A stretch of 64,000 bases of DNA from an uncultured Mollicutes bacterium. Its GTDB lineage: Bacteria; Bacillota_I; Bacilli_A; RFN20; CAG-826. Below, one piece after another: positions 26,808 through 36,275 of this stretch. Within the stretch, counting starts at the first letter, position 1. Each line of letters opens with the position of its first letter. Below the pieces are notes generated by a model. That model was not told where the DNA came from, did no database searches, and saw only the letters and a program-made list of their open reading frames with translations. The DNA is taken from the NCBI GenBank assembly GCA_900539595.1, contig UQCQ01000009.1:12769-76768 (forward strand). Direction: 5' to 3'. The translations under genes were made by a program, and so were the position numbers.

Positions 26808-28088
26808 TTAATCCGATGCCGTCTCATTATTATATGTTACAAGAAGCATTTTCCCATGGAGCGGTTTTTCCGATTTTATCTTAACTAGCAGGTAGTTGGA
26901 GGTGTGGCCATAGGCATAACCGGATTTAGGATCAAACTCTTCGAAAAGCACGGGGAGATCTTGATTAAAGAAGCGTTTTTTGTAATTTTCACGAAGTTCA
27001 CGAGACAGATCCAATAGTTGGTGAACACGCGCTTTCTTTATTTTAGGATCTACATCGGGCAAGGCGTGAGCGAGCGTACCTGGCCGAGAAGAAAATGGGA
27101 AAACATGAATCTCAGCAAAATCAGCTTGTCTGCAAAAATTCATGGATTCTTGCCATTCTTCGTCATTTTCTTGAGGAAAACCCGCGATGACGTCAGTTGT
27201 TATTGCAATTTGGGGTCGAATTTGTCGAATGGCTACTAACTTAGAAAGAAAAGATGCCGTGTCGTACTTCCTTTTCATGCGCTGAAGCACAGTAGCCGAT
27301 CCGGACTGCAGAGGGATATGTAAATGATCAACAACTTGGGGGTAACGAGCTAGCAAATCCAAGAAATCATCTTGTATTTCTGATTCTTCGATGGAAGAAA
27401 TCCGAATTCGAGGCAAGGAAGGACAGGCAACTAAAATGCTTTCAATTAACTGAGGAAGGCGAAAAGAGCCGTCTCCAAGGTCTAAACCATAGGCGCCGAT
27501 ATGAATTCCTGTGATGACAATTTCTTTATATCCATTGGAAACAAGCTTTTTAGCTTCATCTATCACCATGCGAGGGTCACGAGAGCGCGAATTCCCACGT
27601 AAAAAAGGAATAAGGCAATACGAGCAAAAATTGTTGCACCCATCTTGAACCTTTAGATAGGCACGCGCATTGTCACAAAAAGCCGAAAAGCCTAACTCTT
27701 CATAGGTTTCTTTTCGCACGTTAGATTTAATGTCAATGCAATTAATTTTTGTTTTTAAAAAGGTTTCAATAGCCTCGTAAATCTTGGAACGATCCGCCGA
27801 TCCGAAAACGAGGTTAGCTCCCAGGGATTCCGCTTCCTCTCCATGCTTCTGCGAATAACACCCCATTACGACAATGATCGCATTAGGGTTTCCTTTTCGA
27901 TATGAAGAAATATGCTGGCGAGATTTTTGATCCGCTCTGCCAGTTACAGAGCAGGTATTAATAATAATGACATCAGCGTCTTGCGCGTTTTCACATGGGG
28001 AATATCCATGGGATGAAAGTTCAGTCCCAATAGCGGATAATTCATAAGAATTTACCTTACATCCTAAAGAATGTAGAAAATATTTCAT
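26808..28088 (-). CDS. mtaB: tRNA threonylcarbamoyladenosine methylthiotransferase MtaB
   Basis: A 426-residue radical-SAM methylthiotransferase that converts t6A37 to ms2t6A37 in tRNAs. The N-terminal cluster cysteines are Cys10, Cys46 and Cys77, the radical-SAM triad is Cys151, Cys155, Cys158 (CNNFCSYC), and a C-terminal TRAM-like domain ends the protein. The start KYFLHSLGCKVN and VQDGCNNFCSYC favour MtaB over MiaB. It follows the unknown gene 28094-28891 by a few bases. Confidence 0.9.
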   Translation of the reverse strand: MKYFLHSLGCKVNSYELSAIGTELSSHGYSPCENAQDADVIIINTCSVTGRADQKSRQHISSYRKGNPNAIIVVMGCYSQKHGEEAESLGANLVFGSADRSKIYEAIETFLKTKINCIDIKSNVRKETYEELGFSAFCDNARAYLKVQDGCNNFCSYCLIPFLRGNSRSRDPRMVIDEAKKLVSNGYKEIVITGIHIGAYGLDLGDGSFRLPQLIESILVACPSLPRIRISSIEESEIQDDFLDLLARYPQVVDHLHIPLQSGSATVLQRMKRKYDTASFLSKLVAIRQIRPQIAITTDVIAGFPQENDEEWQESMNFCRQADFAEIHVFPFSSRPGTLAHALPDVDPKIKKARVHQLLDLSRELRENYKKRFFNQDLPVLFEEFDPKSGYAYGHTSNYLLVKIKSEKPLHGKMLLVTYNNETASD

Positions 28089-28093
28089 ATTAT

Positions 28094-28891
28094 TTAAATC
28101 CCTTTATCTATTTTCCTAAAAAACCTGTGTTCATCGTGTTTATTTTTATATACAAAACTACTAGATATTAACTTATTATCAACTAGTCTTTTCACAAATT
28201 CTTCCTTATTGTTCTCAAAATATGCATTAAGGACAGGTTCAATTCTTTCTAACATATGGTTCGTATTTTTTCGATGTAATCCGCGGTCGAACAAAGGAAT
28301 GGACACCTCAAGTCTTCCTTCTTCGTTCACAATATAAATTTCATAGGAATCGTAGTTATAATAGGCCACCTCTCCTTTAACAGTTTTAACCTTTACTAGT
28401 TTCGTAAAAAAAGAATTGTAAAGTTCAGGACCGTATGTGTCGAATGGATCAATGAGTAAAGCTTCAAAATGAGTTAGCAATTTCTTAAAATTTCTATCTT
28501 GAAACGAGAAAAAATTATCCGAATATATATTGTTAATAGAACGAGGAAATACGGGTACAAAAATCTTGGTGTTACCATCTTGAAAATAAGGCAAATCGAG
28601 CATCTTCTTTTTTACATCCGAGACAATGCTTTCTTGGCTAGATTCCACGCCCAATTTCCGATCTTCTTTCAAACGTTCCATAAACATCGTTTCGATGCAT
28701 TCTTTGTTGGATAAAGCGGCTATTAGAATATTTGCTCGAATGATATCGAAAGGTTTAGTTGCCTTAGAAAAAATCGAATAGGAGGGAATATCGGCTAAAA
28801 TTCCAGAATTACGGAGAAAGTAGTTCATTGCCCCGCTACGGGAAAACGGAGTGGAGGACTGCTTCTTTTCTAATTCTTTGAAAAAATCCAT
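28094..28891 (-). CDS. Hypothetical protein (265 aa), unknown
   Basis: I do not recognise this protein. It looks soluble and mixed alpha/beta, with no membrane segments, no cysteine-rich motif and no Walker motif. It is rich in Phe, Asn, Lys and Glu, and the DNA is more A+T-rich than in its neighbours, which might indicate acquisition. I chose the ATG at 28891 because it makes a TAATG overlap with the rsmE stop and has a GGAGAAAAGGAA ribosome site. Co-transcribed with rsmE and mtaB. Confidence 0.75.
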   Translation of the reverse strand: MDFFKELEKKQSSTPFSRSGAMNYFLRNSGILADIPSYSIFSKATKPFDIIRANILIAALSNKECIETMFMERLKEDRKLGVESSQESIVSDVKKKMLDLPYFQDGNTKIFVPVFPRSINNIYSDNFFSFQDRNFKKLLTHFEALLIDPFDTYGPELYNSFFTKLVKVKTVKGEVAYYNYDSYEIYIVNEEGRLEVSIPLFDRGLHRKNTNHMLERIEPVLNAYFENNKEEFVKRLVDNKLISSSFVYKNKHDEHRFFRKIDKGI

Positions 28892-29604
28892 TATTTCCTT
28901 TTCTCCATCATAGATCCAATAAGGCAAGCTCCGTATAATCCGGCCGTTTCAGCCCTTAGAATGCGTTTCCCCAACGATACGATGCGGAATCCCGCCCTTT
29001 GGGCTTGTTCCACTTCTGTGAGCGTAAAACCACCCTCAGGGCCGATTACAAATAAGGTGTCATCCATTTTCATTTCTTGCAAAGCGTTCAAAAGAGGATC
29101 GCCGTGAAGGGATTCATTTTCATAGGCTAGGATTTTATTGGAATATGGCAAAGCTAACATTTCGTTCCAGCTTTGATAGGCGGATAATTCTGGCAAACGC
29201 CCTCGCCGGCACTGTTTAGCTGACTCATTCGCTATTTTTTGGAGCCGTTCCCACTTGGGATCCTTTTTCGCTTTGGGCCGAACCACACATCGCTCGGTAA
29301 CGCAGGGATAAAACGAAGTCGCCCCTAACTCCGTCGATTTTTGCACGAGCCATTCAGAATGTTCACTTTTTAAGACGCCGAAGGCAATTCCTAGGCGATA
29401 AGGCAATTCCCGACTGGGCAACGCTATTTTCTTTTCGATCTTTAGAGGATAGACGGAAGCAACCGTGCATAAATAAACGCATCCATCGACACCTACTTCG
29501 ATTTCCTCACCCACTTGAGCCCGTTTAACATGAATCAAATGATGTTCATCTTCAGGGCTAAGGATGATGCGGTTGTCGACAATTTGACCAAAGAAATGTT
29601 GCAT
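28891..29604 (-). CDS. rsmE: 16S rRNA (uracil(1498)-N3)-methyltransferase RsmE
   Basis: A 237-residue SPOUT methyltransferase that modifies U1498 of 16S rRNA. Typical features: N-terminal PUA-like domain with HLIHVKRAQVGEEIEV, KSTELGATSFYP, and the knot motif VIGPEGGFTLTEVEQ plus LGKRILRAETAGL. Start at 29604 (MQHFFGQIV) is TAATG-coupled to the TM2-protein gene; a 63-codon upstream extension is not RsmE-like. Confidence 0.93.
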   Translation of the reverse strand: MQHFFGQIVDNRIILSPEDEHHLIHVKRAQVGEEIEVGVDGCVYLCTVASVYPLKIEKKIALPSRELPYRLGIAFGVLKSEHSEWLVQKSTELGATSFYPCVTERCVVRPKAKKDPKWERLQKIANESAKQCRRGRLPELSAYQSWNEMLALPYSNKILAYENESLHGDPLLNALQEMKMDDTLFVIGPEGGFTLTEVEQAQRAGFRIVSLGKRILRAETAGLYGACLIGSMMEKRK

Positions 29605-30035
29605 TAGCGGAGGAACTCCCCGTTGCCGTCTTTCGGAGATTCTTTCTTTAAGAAAAGTAGTCCACGAACAAAATGGAAAAGCCAAAATGCAAGAAAAGGC
29701 AAAACAAAAGACAGAGGATTTTTCCATAATACAAAATACAAAGCGCTGCCAATTCCGGCAACCCCAAGTAATGTAATTAAAAGCCAAATCCAACCTTTTT
29801 TCGGTTCAAGCAAATAGAATTCCTTGACGCCAAAATTTCCAAAAAGCATGCATAACAACGCAGCTTTTTTCTGGGATTTGCACCGATAAAGATTCTGAGA
29901 TTTTAACCCGGCGATATTCTGGGTCACGTCCATGGTTTGATAGGTATCTGTGATCGGGTCCTTTACGCCGCAATAAGGGCAAACGTCCGAATCAAGTCTC
30001 GAAATTTCGTGATGACAATTCTTACAATAAGGCAT
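29604..30035 (-). CDS. Zinc-ribbon plus TM2-domain membrane protein
   Basis: A 143-residue protein with an N-terminal zinc ribbon (CKNCH...CPYCG, residues 4-22), a linker, and a TM2-like domain of two to three membrane helices from about residue 55 (KKAALLCMLFGNFGVKEFY, then GWIWLLITLLG). TM2 proteins are widespread and of unknown role. Coupled by TAATG to rsmE. Confidence 0.75.
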   Translation of the reverse strand: MPYCKNCHHEISRLDSDVCPYCGVKDPITDTYQTMDVTQNIAGLKSQNLYRCKSQKKAALLCMLFGNFGVKEFYLLEPKKGWIWLLITLLGVAGIGSALYFVLWKNPLSFVLPFLAFWLFHFVRGLLFLKKESPKDGNGEFLR

Positions 30036-30075
30036 AGGATGATTATAGGTCTTCTCTCTAACTTACTTAAGCATT

Positions 30076-30110
30076 TTTAAAAAACCTTGCTTCAGATTTG
30101 AAGCAAGGGT
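30076..30110 (-). terminator. Terminator after dnaJ
   Basis: Minus-strand CCTTGCTTC/GAAGCAAGG, a perfect 9-bp stem at 30085-30108, followed by TTTTTTA. Ends the hrcA-grpE-dnaK-dnaJ operon. Confidence 0.9.
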
Positions 30111-30114
30111 CCAT

Positions 30115-31254
30115 TCATTTGACGAATTTATCCTTCCATTTCTGGTATGGGGAATCTTTGGAATTCGACTGGTTTTGGAATTCCTGTAGCAATTGCTTCT
30201 GATTCTTACCAAGTCGAGTCGGTGTTTTCACCTTTACATGAATAAATTCATCGCCGGGCTTGCCACTACGAAGGTCTTTAATTCCTTTTTCACGAATCTT
30301 CAAAATATCGTCAGGCTGTGTCCCTTCTGGAATACGAACCGAAACTTCCCCATAAACCGTCGGAACGTCGATTTCGCAACCAAGGGCGCAATCGACAAAA
30401 CTCAAAGGAACCTCGATATGAACGTTGTTCCCATCGCGACGGAAATAAGGGTGATCTTGCACCAATACTTCGACATACATGTCCCCGTTTGGCCCACCGT
30501 TTTCTCCACGTTCCCCCTTTCCGGAAACGCGAATTTGTTGGCCGTTATTGATACCTGCAGGCACATTCACGGTCAAATCTTTTTTAACATGCGTATAGCC
30601 GCTTCCACCGCAAAGATGGCAAGCGTGGGAAATTTTCTTTCCCGTTCCATGACAATCAGAGCAAGTGGTCTTCGATTGCATGTTACCAAAAATCGTGCGC
30701 TGCGTTGTCGTTACATAACCACGGCCTCCGCAAGTAGGGCAAGTCATAAAGTCACTGGGGCTTTCCGCACCCGTTCCGCCACAATGGGCGCACGGCTCAT
30801 CATAGGAAACGGGGAACGTAATCTTGGTTCCAAGAACCGCATCCATAAAGGTAATGCGAACTCGGCGCAAAACGTCCGCTCCTTTTGTTGGGCCCGAAGA
30901 GGCTGAACTTCTCGAAGATCCGCCTCCGCCAAAGAAACTGGAGAAAATATCATTTAAATCGACATCGCCAAATCCCTGGCTGCTGAACCCTTGGCCAAAA
31001 GGGCCCGCTCCACCGGTAGAGCCGCCGTTTTCAAAAGCGGCAAAGCCAAAGCGATCGTAGTTTTGACGTTTTTGCTCATCGGAGAGAACTTCATAAGCTT
31101 CGGTCACTTCTTTGAATTTATCCGCGGCATCGGGAGCTTTATTCAAGTCGGGGTGATATTGTTTGGCCAATTTGCGATAGGCGCTTTTGATTTCATCTTG
31201 GGTAGCATTTTTGCTTACGCCAAGAACTTCATAATAATCTCTTTTTTCCGCCAT
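30115..31254 (-). CDS. dnaJ: Chaperone DnaJ
   Basis: A 379-residue type I DnaJ. J-domain with HPD (QYHPDLNK) in the first 70 residues, a Gly/Phe/Ser-rich stretch, four zinc motifs ([32 protein letters not shown]) at about 148-210, and the C-terminal substrate-binding domains. Last gene of the heat-shock operon, separated from dnaK by a strong hairpin. Confidence 0.97.
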   Translation of the reverse strand: MAEKRDYYEVLGVSKNATQDEIKSAYRKLAKQYHPDLNKAPDAADKFKEVTEAYEVLSDEQKRQNYDRFGFAAFENGGSTGGAGPFGQGFSSQGFGDVDLNDIFSSFFGGGGSSRSSASSGPTKGADVLRRVRITFMDAVLGTKITFPVSYDEPCAHCGGTGAESPSDFMTCPTCGGRGYVTTTQRTIFGNMQSKTTCSDCHGTGKKISHACHLCGGSGYTHVKKDLTVNVPAGINNGQQIRVSGKGERGENGGPNGDMYVEVLVQDHPYFRRDGNNVHIEVPLSFVDCALGCEIDVPTVYGEVSVRIPEGTQPDDILKIREKGIKDLRSGKPGDEFIHVKVKTPTRLGKNQKQLLQEFQNQSNSKDSPYQKWKDKFVK

Positions 31255-31283
31255 AAGCGCTCCTTCCTAAATTGCATAAAGGC

Positions 31284-31307
31284 GCGGCGCTCCGATTAGA
31301 ACGCCGC
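31284..31307 (-). other. Strong hairpin between dnaK and dnaJ
   Basis: GCGGCGTTC/GAGCGCCGC forms a 9-bp GC-rich stem (one G-U) with a 6-base loop. No U-run follows, so it is more likely a stabiliser or processing site, or a partial attenuator that lowers dnaJ relative to dnaK. Confidence 0.6.
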
Positions 31308-31326
31308 GTCCAACATCTAGTTTTTT

Positions 31327-33150
31327 TTACTTCTTATCGGTGAAATCGGCATCAACGACATCGTCGGCCGTCTCATGTCCTTCCCCCGTAGAAGTCGCAT
31401 TTTGAGCGCCAGCAGCGGATTGTTGCTGTTGAGCCGCCATGCGGGCCGCATCTTCCAAGCGTCCGACGATTTCGCGCAATTTCTCGATATCGTTGGCTGC
31501 GATAGCGCCAGAAGCTTCATCGCGAAGTTTGGTGAGTTCTTCTTTTTGCTTGGCATCCAAAGAATCGCCTTTTTCCGAGAGCGTGCGGTTGATTTCGTCC
31601 ACATAGGTTTGCGCCTTGTTTTTGATTTCAATATCGCCTTTTCTCTTTTCGTCTTCGGCTTTATGTTCTTCGGCTTCCTTTACCATGCGATCGATATCGC
31701 TCTTGGAAAGACCATTGCTATTTTGAATCGTGATATCCGCGGTCTTTTGAGTATCGAGGTCTTTGGCCGAAACTTTGACGATACCATTGACGTCAATGGA
31801 GAATTTCACTTCAATGCGAGGTTCGCCGCGACGTGCCGGACGAATTCCGGAAAGTTGGAAGTGTCCGAGCAATTTGTTATCGTGGGCCATTGGACGTTCG
31901 CCTTGGTAGACCATGATATCAACAGCGGGTTGATTGTCTTCCGCTGTGGAGAAGACTTGGCTCTTCTCCGTCGGAATCGTGGTATTGCGTTGGATAAGCG
32001 GGGTCATAACGCCGCCCAAGGTTTCAATGCCGAGGGTAAGCGGGGTGACATCGAGAAGAACGACATCTTTGACATCCCCAGCGATAACGGCCCCTTGAAT
32101 CGCCGCACCAGCGGAAACCGCTTCATCCGGGTTGACCGAGAGGTTAATAGAACGACCAGAAACCTGCTTTACCATTTCCTGAACGGCTGGCATACGGGTC
32201 GAGCCACCGATCATCAAGATATCAGCAAGGTCAGAATAGGAGAGTCCAGCATCGTGCATCGCTTTTTCCATCGGAACCTTGCAACGTTCAAGTAGCGGAC
32301 GAGTCAAATCCTGGAATTTAGCGCGAGTAAGCGTAGTTTCGAAGTTGATCGGGCCAGAGCTGCTCATGCCAATGAAAGGAAGAGAAATCGTCGTTTCCAC
32401 CGAGCTAGAAAGCTCGATTTTCGCGCGTTCAGCCGCATCGAGGAAACGTTGACGGGCCATTTTGTCGGTCAAATCAACGCCGTTTTGGATCTTGATTTGC
32501 GCCTGGATCCAATCCGCAATCGCGTGGTCCCAGTCGTCGCCACCAAGTTGGGTGTCCCCAGAAGTAGAAAGAACTTCGAAGGTTCCATCGCCAATATCCA
32601 AAATCGAGACATCGAGAGTGCCACCGCCAAGGTCGAAGACCAAGACTTTACCACTCTTATTGGTATCTACGCCGAAGGCCAAGCAGGCCGCGGTCGGTTC
32701 ATTAATAATACGAACAACATCGAGTCCAGCGATGGTACCGGCATCTTTGGTCGCCTGGCGTTGAGCATCGTTGAAGTAAGCCGGAACCGTAATGACCGCC
32801 TTTTTGATTGGCTGGCCAAGGTTCTTTTCGGCATAGCCCTTCATATAGGCGAGGACTTTGGAAGAGATTTCCTGCGGGGTGAAATCTTTATTGATGCAGT
32901 TAATGTGGAATTTCTCCGAACTGCCCATCTTTCTCTTCGCGCTGGAAACGGTATCCGGGTTGGTGATCGCTTGACGCTTTGCCGCGTTGCCAACAATTTC
33001 TTCCCCACTTGCCTTAAAAGCAACGACGGAAGGGGTCGTATTGGTTCCTTCCGGATTGGGGATGACTTTCACATTCCCGTCTGCTTGACGATAGCTGATG
33101 ACCGAATTGGTCGTGCCAAGGTCAATGCCAACAATAATTTCTTTTGCCAT
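31327..33150 (-). CDS. dnaK: Chaperone DnaK
   Basis: A 607-residue Hsp70. Typical start [40 protein letters not shown] and the substrate-binding domain ([14 protein letters not shown]). The C-terminus is Gln/Ala-rich and ends [12 protein letters not shown]. Second to last of the hrcA-led operon, regulated through CIRCE. Confidence 0.98.
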   Translation of the reverse strand: MAKEIIVGIDLGTTNSVISYRQADGNVKVIPNPEGTNTTPSVVAFKASGEEIVGNAAKRQAITNPDTVSSAKRKMGSSEKFHINCINKDFTPQEISSKVLAYMKGYAEKNLGQPIKKAVITVPAYFNDAQRQATKDAGTIAGLDVVRIINEPTAACLAFGVDTNKSGKVLVFDLGGGTLDVSILDIGDGTFEVLSTSGDTQLGGDDWDHAIADWIQAQIKIQNGVDLTDKMARQRFLDAAERAKIELSSSVETTISLPFIGMSSSGPINFETTLTRAKFQDLTRPLLERCKVPMEKAMHDAGLSYSDLADILMIGGSTRMPAVQEMVKQVSGRSINLSVNPDEAVSAGAAIQGAVIAGDVKDVVLLDVTPLTLGIETLGGVMTPLIQRNTTIPTEKSQVFSTAEDNQPAVDIMVYQGERPMAHDNKLLGHFQLSGIRPARRGEPRIEVKFSIDVNGIVKVSAKDLDTQKTADITIQNSNGLSKSDIDRMVKEAEEHKAEDEKRKGDIEIKNKAQTYVDEINRTLSEKGDSLDAKQKEELTKLRDEASGAIAANDIEKLREIVGRLEDAARMAAQQQQSAAGAQNATSTGEGHETADDVVDADFTDKK

Positions 33151-33167
33151 AGTTATTTTTCTCCTTT

Positions 33168-33791
33168 TTAGGCTTCATGAGCCTTTGCTTCATTCTCACT
33201 TGGTTGAGTCTTGCTTTCGTCGCTTGATTTGGGGGCTTCTGCCACATAAACCATCGCGGCCCGAACAAGACGATCGTGTAATTTATATCCCTTCGCTCCA
33301 ACGCGGGCCACCGTACCTTCCGGATAATCCGTTGTTGGAATTTTATCGACGGCGTGCATCGTATTCACGTCGTAGGCATCGCCAGGTTTTGGACAGATTT
33401 CACTCACTCCTTCGTTGCTAAGAGAAGCAACGATTTGGTTGTAAATGTAACTGAATCCAATTTGGTAATTCCTCGATTCGGGGTTCGGCGCGGGGGATTC
33501 TAGCGCCATATGGAAGCTATCTAACGCTGGAAGAAGCGTTTCAAGGAACCCTTCGGCCCGATAACGGATCGCGGAGTTCTTCTCCTCTTCTAGCGCTTTG
33601 CGGAGATTCATCATATCCGCATAAGCTTTGTAATATTCATTTTTCCAATGATCCCGATCGGAGGAGGCTTTTTCGAATTCCTCTTGAAGTTTATCAAATT
33701 TCGCTTTGCTTACTTTCTTTCCTTCTTCGGGGGGTTCGGTTTGCTGCTTTTGCTCGACGGCGTCGTTAGGTTGCTTGCTCGCTTCTTGCAT
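33168..33791 (-). CDS. grpE: Nucleotide exchange factor GrpE
   Basis: A 207-residue GrpE with a Glu/Lys-rich coiled-coil start, [17 protein letters not shown] and [20 protein letters not shown] (beta domain). The ATG at 33791 has an AAAGGAGAAAG ribosome site and lies 82 bp inside hrcA. The C-terminal 20-25 residues (Ser/Lys/Glu-rich) extend past the usual end. Confidence 0.95.
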   Translation of the reverse strand: MQEASKQPNDAVEQKQQTEPPEEGKKVSKAKFDKLQEEFEKASSDRDHWKNEYYKAYADMMNLRKALEEEKNSAIRYRAEGFLETLLPALDSFHMALESPAPNPESRNYQIGFSYIYNQIVASLSNEGVSEICPKPGDAYDVNTMHAVDKIPTTDYPEGTVARVGAKGYKLHDRLVRAAMVYVAEAPKSSDESKTQPSENEAKAHEA

Positions 33792-34816
33792 TCTTTGCTT
33801 TCTCCTTTCGGTTTAAAATATTCGTCCAAGGTTTTGGTGACGTAATCGAGTAACGTCACGGCTCGGTCATAATCCATACGGGTAGGGCCCAGTAGATTCA
33901 GGGTGGCATTTTGCCCCCCTGGAATTTGGACGGTTGCGGAGACGATGGCCATGTTTTTAAGGCCCGTTTCCTCGTTTCCGATTCGTACGTTCACATCTCC
34001 TTCGCTAGGAACCGCTGCTTCCATGGCTTTCCGCAATTCTTTAGGATTATCTAGAAGTGTCAGCACGCGGCGTAATTTCTGCGCATCGTCGACGAATTCC
34101 GGCTGATCCAAGAGATTGGTTTTGCCATAGAGATTCATGCGTTCCCCAGCAAAACGGAGGAAGGCGCCAAGCAACGCTTGGTAAACGGCGTCTTGCCCGA
34201 CCATGTAGTCGGTAAGCGCGGGTTTCATGGCTTCCATCTTCGGCACAAGGTCGCAAATCGAAGTTCCGATCAACCGTTCGCTTAAGGCGTCCACGCCTTT
34301 TTTCAGTTCGCTTTGTTCCATTCCTTCGGGAAGAATGAAGGTTTTGTTCTCCACATAGCCCTTGTCGGTAACAAATACCGCCGTCGCGCTATTGGTTCCG
34401 CTGGGGAAGACCTGAAGGGACACCAAGTGCTCTTCGTTGATCTTCGGACCCAGAAATACCGATGCCAAATTCGTCATGTTGGAGAGAATTTCGCAGCTTT
34501 GGGCAATAATCTCTTCGACGGATTGGCTCCGTTGATCCAAAACCTTTTGGAGGGCGTGCTTCACACCATCGTCGATGCGTTCTTCGCGGAGATTATCTAC
34601 ATAATATTTGTAACCTTTCGCGGAAGGGACGCGCCCGGCAGAGGTGTGGGGCTTCTCCAAATACCCTTCTTTCTCCAAGGAAAGCATTTCGTTACGGATC
34701 GTGGCACTCGAAACGGTGAGACCGTATTGTTCAATCAGGGTCTTGCTGGCCACCGGTTGAGCTGTTTTGATGTAGTGTTCAACAATCAATTTCAAGACTT
34801 GTTCACTTCTTGTCAT
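33710..34816 (-). CDS. hrcA: Heat-inducible transcription repressor HrcA
   Basis: A 368-residue repressor that binds CIRCE. Winged helix at the N-terminus (YIKTAQPVASKTLIEQYGL, SSATIRNEM) followed by the GAF-like dimer domain. It is ~25 residues longer than usual: the last ~37 codons (Lys/Ser/Pro-rich) overlap the start of grpE in another frame by 82 bp. Ribosome site GAGGTGAT before the ATG at 34816. Autoregulated through the CIRCE element just upstream. Confidence 0.96.
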   Translation of the reverse strand: MTRSEQVLKLIVEHYIKTAQPVASKTLIEQYGLTVSSATIRNEMLSLEKEGYLEKPHTSAGRVPSAKGYKYYVDNLREERIDDGVKHALQKVLDQRSQSVEEIIAQSCEILSNMTNLASVFLGPKINEEHLVSLQVFPSGTNSATAVFVTDKGYVENKTFILPEGMEQSELKKGVDALSERLIGTSICDLVPKMEAMKPALTDYMVGQDAVYQALLGAFLRFAGERMNLYGKTNLLDQPEFVDDAQKLRRVLTLLDNPKELRKAMEAAVPSEGDVNVRIGNEETGLKNMAIVSATVQIPGGQNATLNLLGPTRMDYDRAVTLLDYVTKTLDEYFKPKGESKECKKRASNLTTPSSKSSKPNPPKKERK

Positions 34817-34832
34817 GATTTTATCACCTCAC

Positions 34833-34859
34833 CTAGCAGTCCGCACCTTTGAGTGCTAG
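34833..34859 (-). promoter_or_regulatory. CIRCE operator
   Basis: CTAGCACTC, nine bases, GACTGCTAG on the minus strand: a 9-9-9 inverted repeat differing from TTAGCACTC-N9-GAGTGCTAA in the outer base of each arm, with one more change. It lies between the promoter and the hrcA start, so HrcA is expected to block transcription here. Confidence 0.93.
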
Positions 34860-34863
34860 TGTC

Positions 34864-34891
34864 ATTATAGGCGTGACTTTAGCACTGTCAA
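34864..34891 (-). promoter_or_regulatory. Promoter of the hrcA operon
   Basis: Consensus TTGACA (34886-34891) and TATAAT (34864-34869) with a 16-base spacer. Directly downstream of the -35 there is AGTGCTAA, half of a CIRCE site. Confidence 0.9.
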
Positions 34892-34908
34892 GGATTCGTT
34901 GCTAAATT

Positions 34909-36024
34909 TTATGGAATTAGTTCCAAAAGGACGGAATCGAGCAAACAAATCCCCCTTTCGCTGCAATGAAACCGACCCCCTTCTTGGACCAAAAGGCCCG
35001 ATTTCAAGCACTTTTCATAGCCGGGACAAGCAGATTCAAAAGTCTTACCAAATCGGAGTTCAAAATCTTTTTGGTCAAACCCTTCCGCCAAACGAAGGTT
35101 GCACAGCAAAAAATAGAGCAAGTCATCATGAAGAGAAACGGTTTCTTCTTTTCTTTCAATTCGTCCCGCTTTAGCGCCTTTTATATATAAGGATAGGGAT
35201 TTGGTATTCGTGTAACGAAGGGGCCCGACGTAGCCGGAGGCACCAAGGCCTACCCCATAATAGGGCTCATCCTTCCAATAAACGAGGTTATGGCGACATT
35301 CATGCCCTGGGATAGCGAAATTAGAAACTTCATAATGCCGGTATCCATGGCGTTTCAAGGCCTCGACAACGAATTCTAACATTTCCCCTTGGACATCCTG
35401 ACTCGCTTCTTGAATGCCTTTAAACGAAAAAATGGTCGCATCCTCTAAAATCAAAGAATAGGCGGATAAGTGGGGGATTTGGAGGGAGCAAAAAGCTTCG
35501 ATATCTTCCTTTAGTTCTTCTAAGGTCTCTCCCGGCAAAGCATAGATGAGATCGCAATTCATGTTGGTAATTCCTGCCTTTTTAAGAAGGGAAACGGCGC
35601 TTTTGGCATCTTCAAAACGATGATTTCTTCCCATTAAGGAAAGAAAAGACGGATGAGAAGATTGCACGCCAAGGGAAACGCGGTTTACTCCATGCTTTTT
35701 CCAAATGGCGACTTTTTCTTCTTGGCAGGATTCGGGATTTGCCTCACAACTAAATTCGCCCCCTTCTTTAAGGTAAGGCGATAAAAAAGCGAACAATGCT
35801 TCGGTTTGGTCTAAATTCAAGCAACTCGGGGTCCCTCCACCCACATAAATCGTATGAAGGCTTTTAGGAGCAAGATGAAGCCTGCTGATTTCCGAAAATA
35901 AAGCCAGCAAATAAGAATCCGCCCAGTCCGGGCGGTAATAAAGTTTCGTAAAATCGCAATAGCCACAGATGCTTTCGCAAAAGGGGATATGGACGTAAAG
36001 GGAGGAAGGAAGAGTTTTATCCAT
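34909..36024 (-). CDS. hemW: HemW-like radical SAM protein (heme chaperone family)
   Basis: A 371-residue radical-SAM protein. The cluster motif is Cys16, Cys20, Cys23 (CESICGYCDF), with HIPFC upstream and GGGTPSCL and NCDLIYALPGET downstream; this is the HemN/HemW group. HemW is thought to carry heme rather than oxidise coproporphyrinogen. No heme-synthesis genes occur in the window. ATG at 36024 (TGATG overlap with the small membrane gene) is preferred to the TTG one codon upstream. Confidence 0.88.
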   Translation of the reverse strand: MDKTLPSSLYVHIPFCESICGYCDFTKLYYRPDWADSYLLALFSEISRLHLAPKSLHTIYVGGGTPSCLNLDQTEALFAFLSPYLKEGGEFSCEANPESCQEEKVAIWKKHGVNRVSLGVQSSHPSFLSLMGRNHRFEDAKSAVSLLKKAGITNMNCDLIYALPGETLEELKEDIEAFCSLQIPHLSAYSLILEDATIFSFKGIQEASQDVQGEMLEFVVEALKRHGYRHYEVSNFAIPGHECRHNLVYWKDEPYYGVGLGASGYVGPLRYTNTKSLSLYIKGAKAGRIERKEETVSLHDDLLYFLLCNLRLAEGFDQKDFELRFGKTFESACPGYEKCLKSGLLVQEGGRFHCSERGICLLDSVLLELIP

Positions 36025-36275
36025 CAATCCGAATCTTTTTTATCGTAATCCGCCATTTGCTTTTTGGCTTCCGGGTCTTCGACTGGCTCGAGCAAACGGT
36101 CCAATTCTTCCGCCGCCACTTCTTTATCGCTTTTGGGCTGTTCGTGGCTTTGAAATAGCTTCACGTGCTTTTTAAGCAATATCACAATCAAGACAATGAC
36201 GCCGAAAATTCCAACGATCAAAACAGGGACGGCCCATGTGGGGAAAGAGGAAGAGAGGATGACGTTCGTTTTCAT
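36024..36275 (-). CDS. Small single-span membrane protein, unknown
   Basis: An 83-residue protein with one strong membrane segment (about 13-34, WAVPVLIVGIFGVIVLIVIL) followed by a Lys-rich and then acidic cytoplasmic tail. No family recognised. It overlaps the Fic-like gene by ATGA and hemW by one base, so the three are translated as a chain. Confidence 0.7.
   Translation of the reverse strand: MKTNVILSSSFPTWAVPVLIVGIFGVIVLIVILLKKHVKLFQSHEQPKSDKEVAAEELDRLLEPVEDPEAKKQMADYDKKDSD

Noticed and set aside
30193..30906. A 237-codon plus-strand frame
   Set aside because: Antisense shadow of dnaJ, with no protein-like features.
31375..33171. Long plus-strand frames of 306 and 240 codons
   Set aside because: They are antisense to dnaK, have no ribosome site or recognisable motifs, and arise from the codon pattern of the highly biased dnaK gene.
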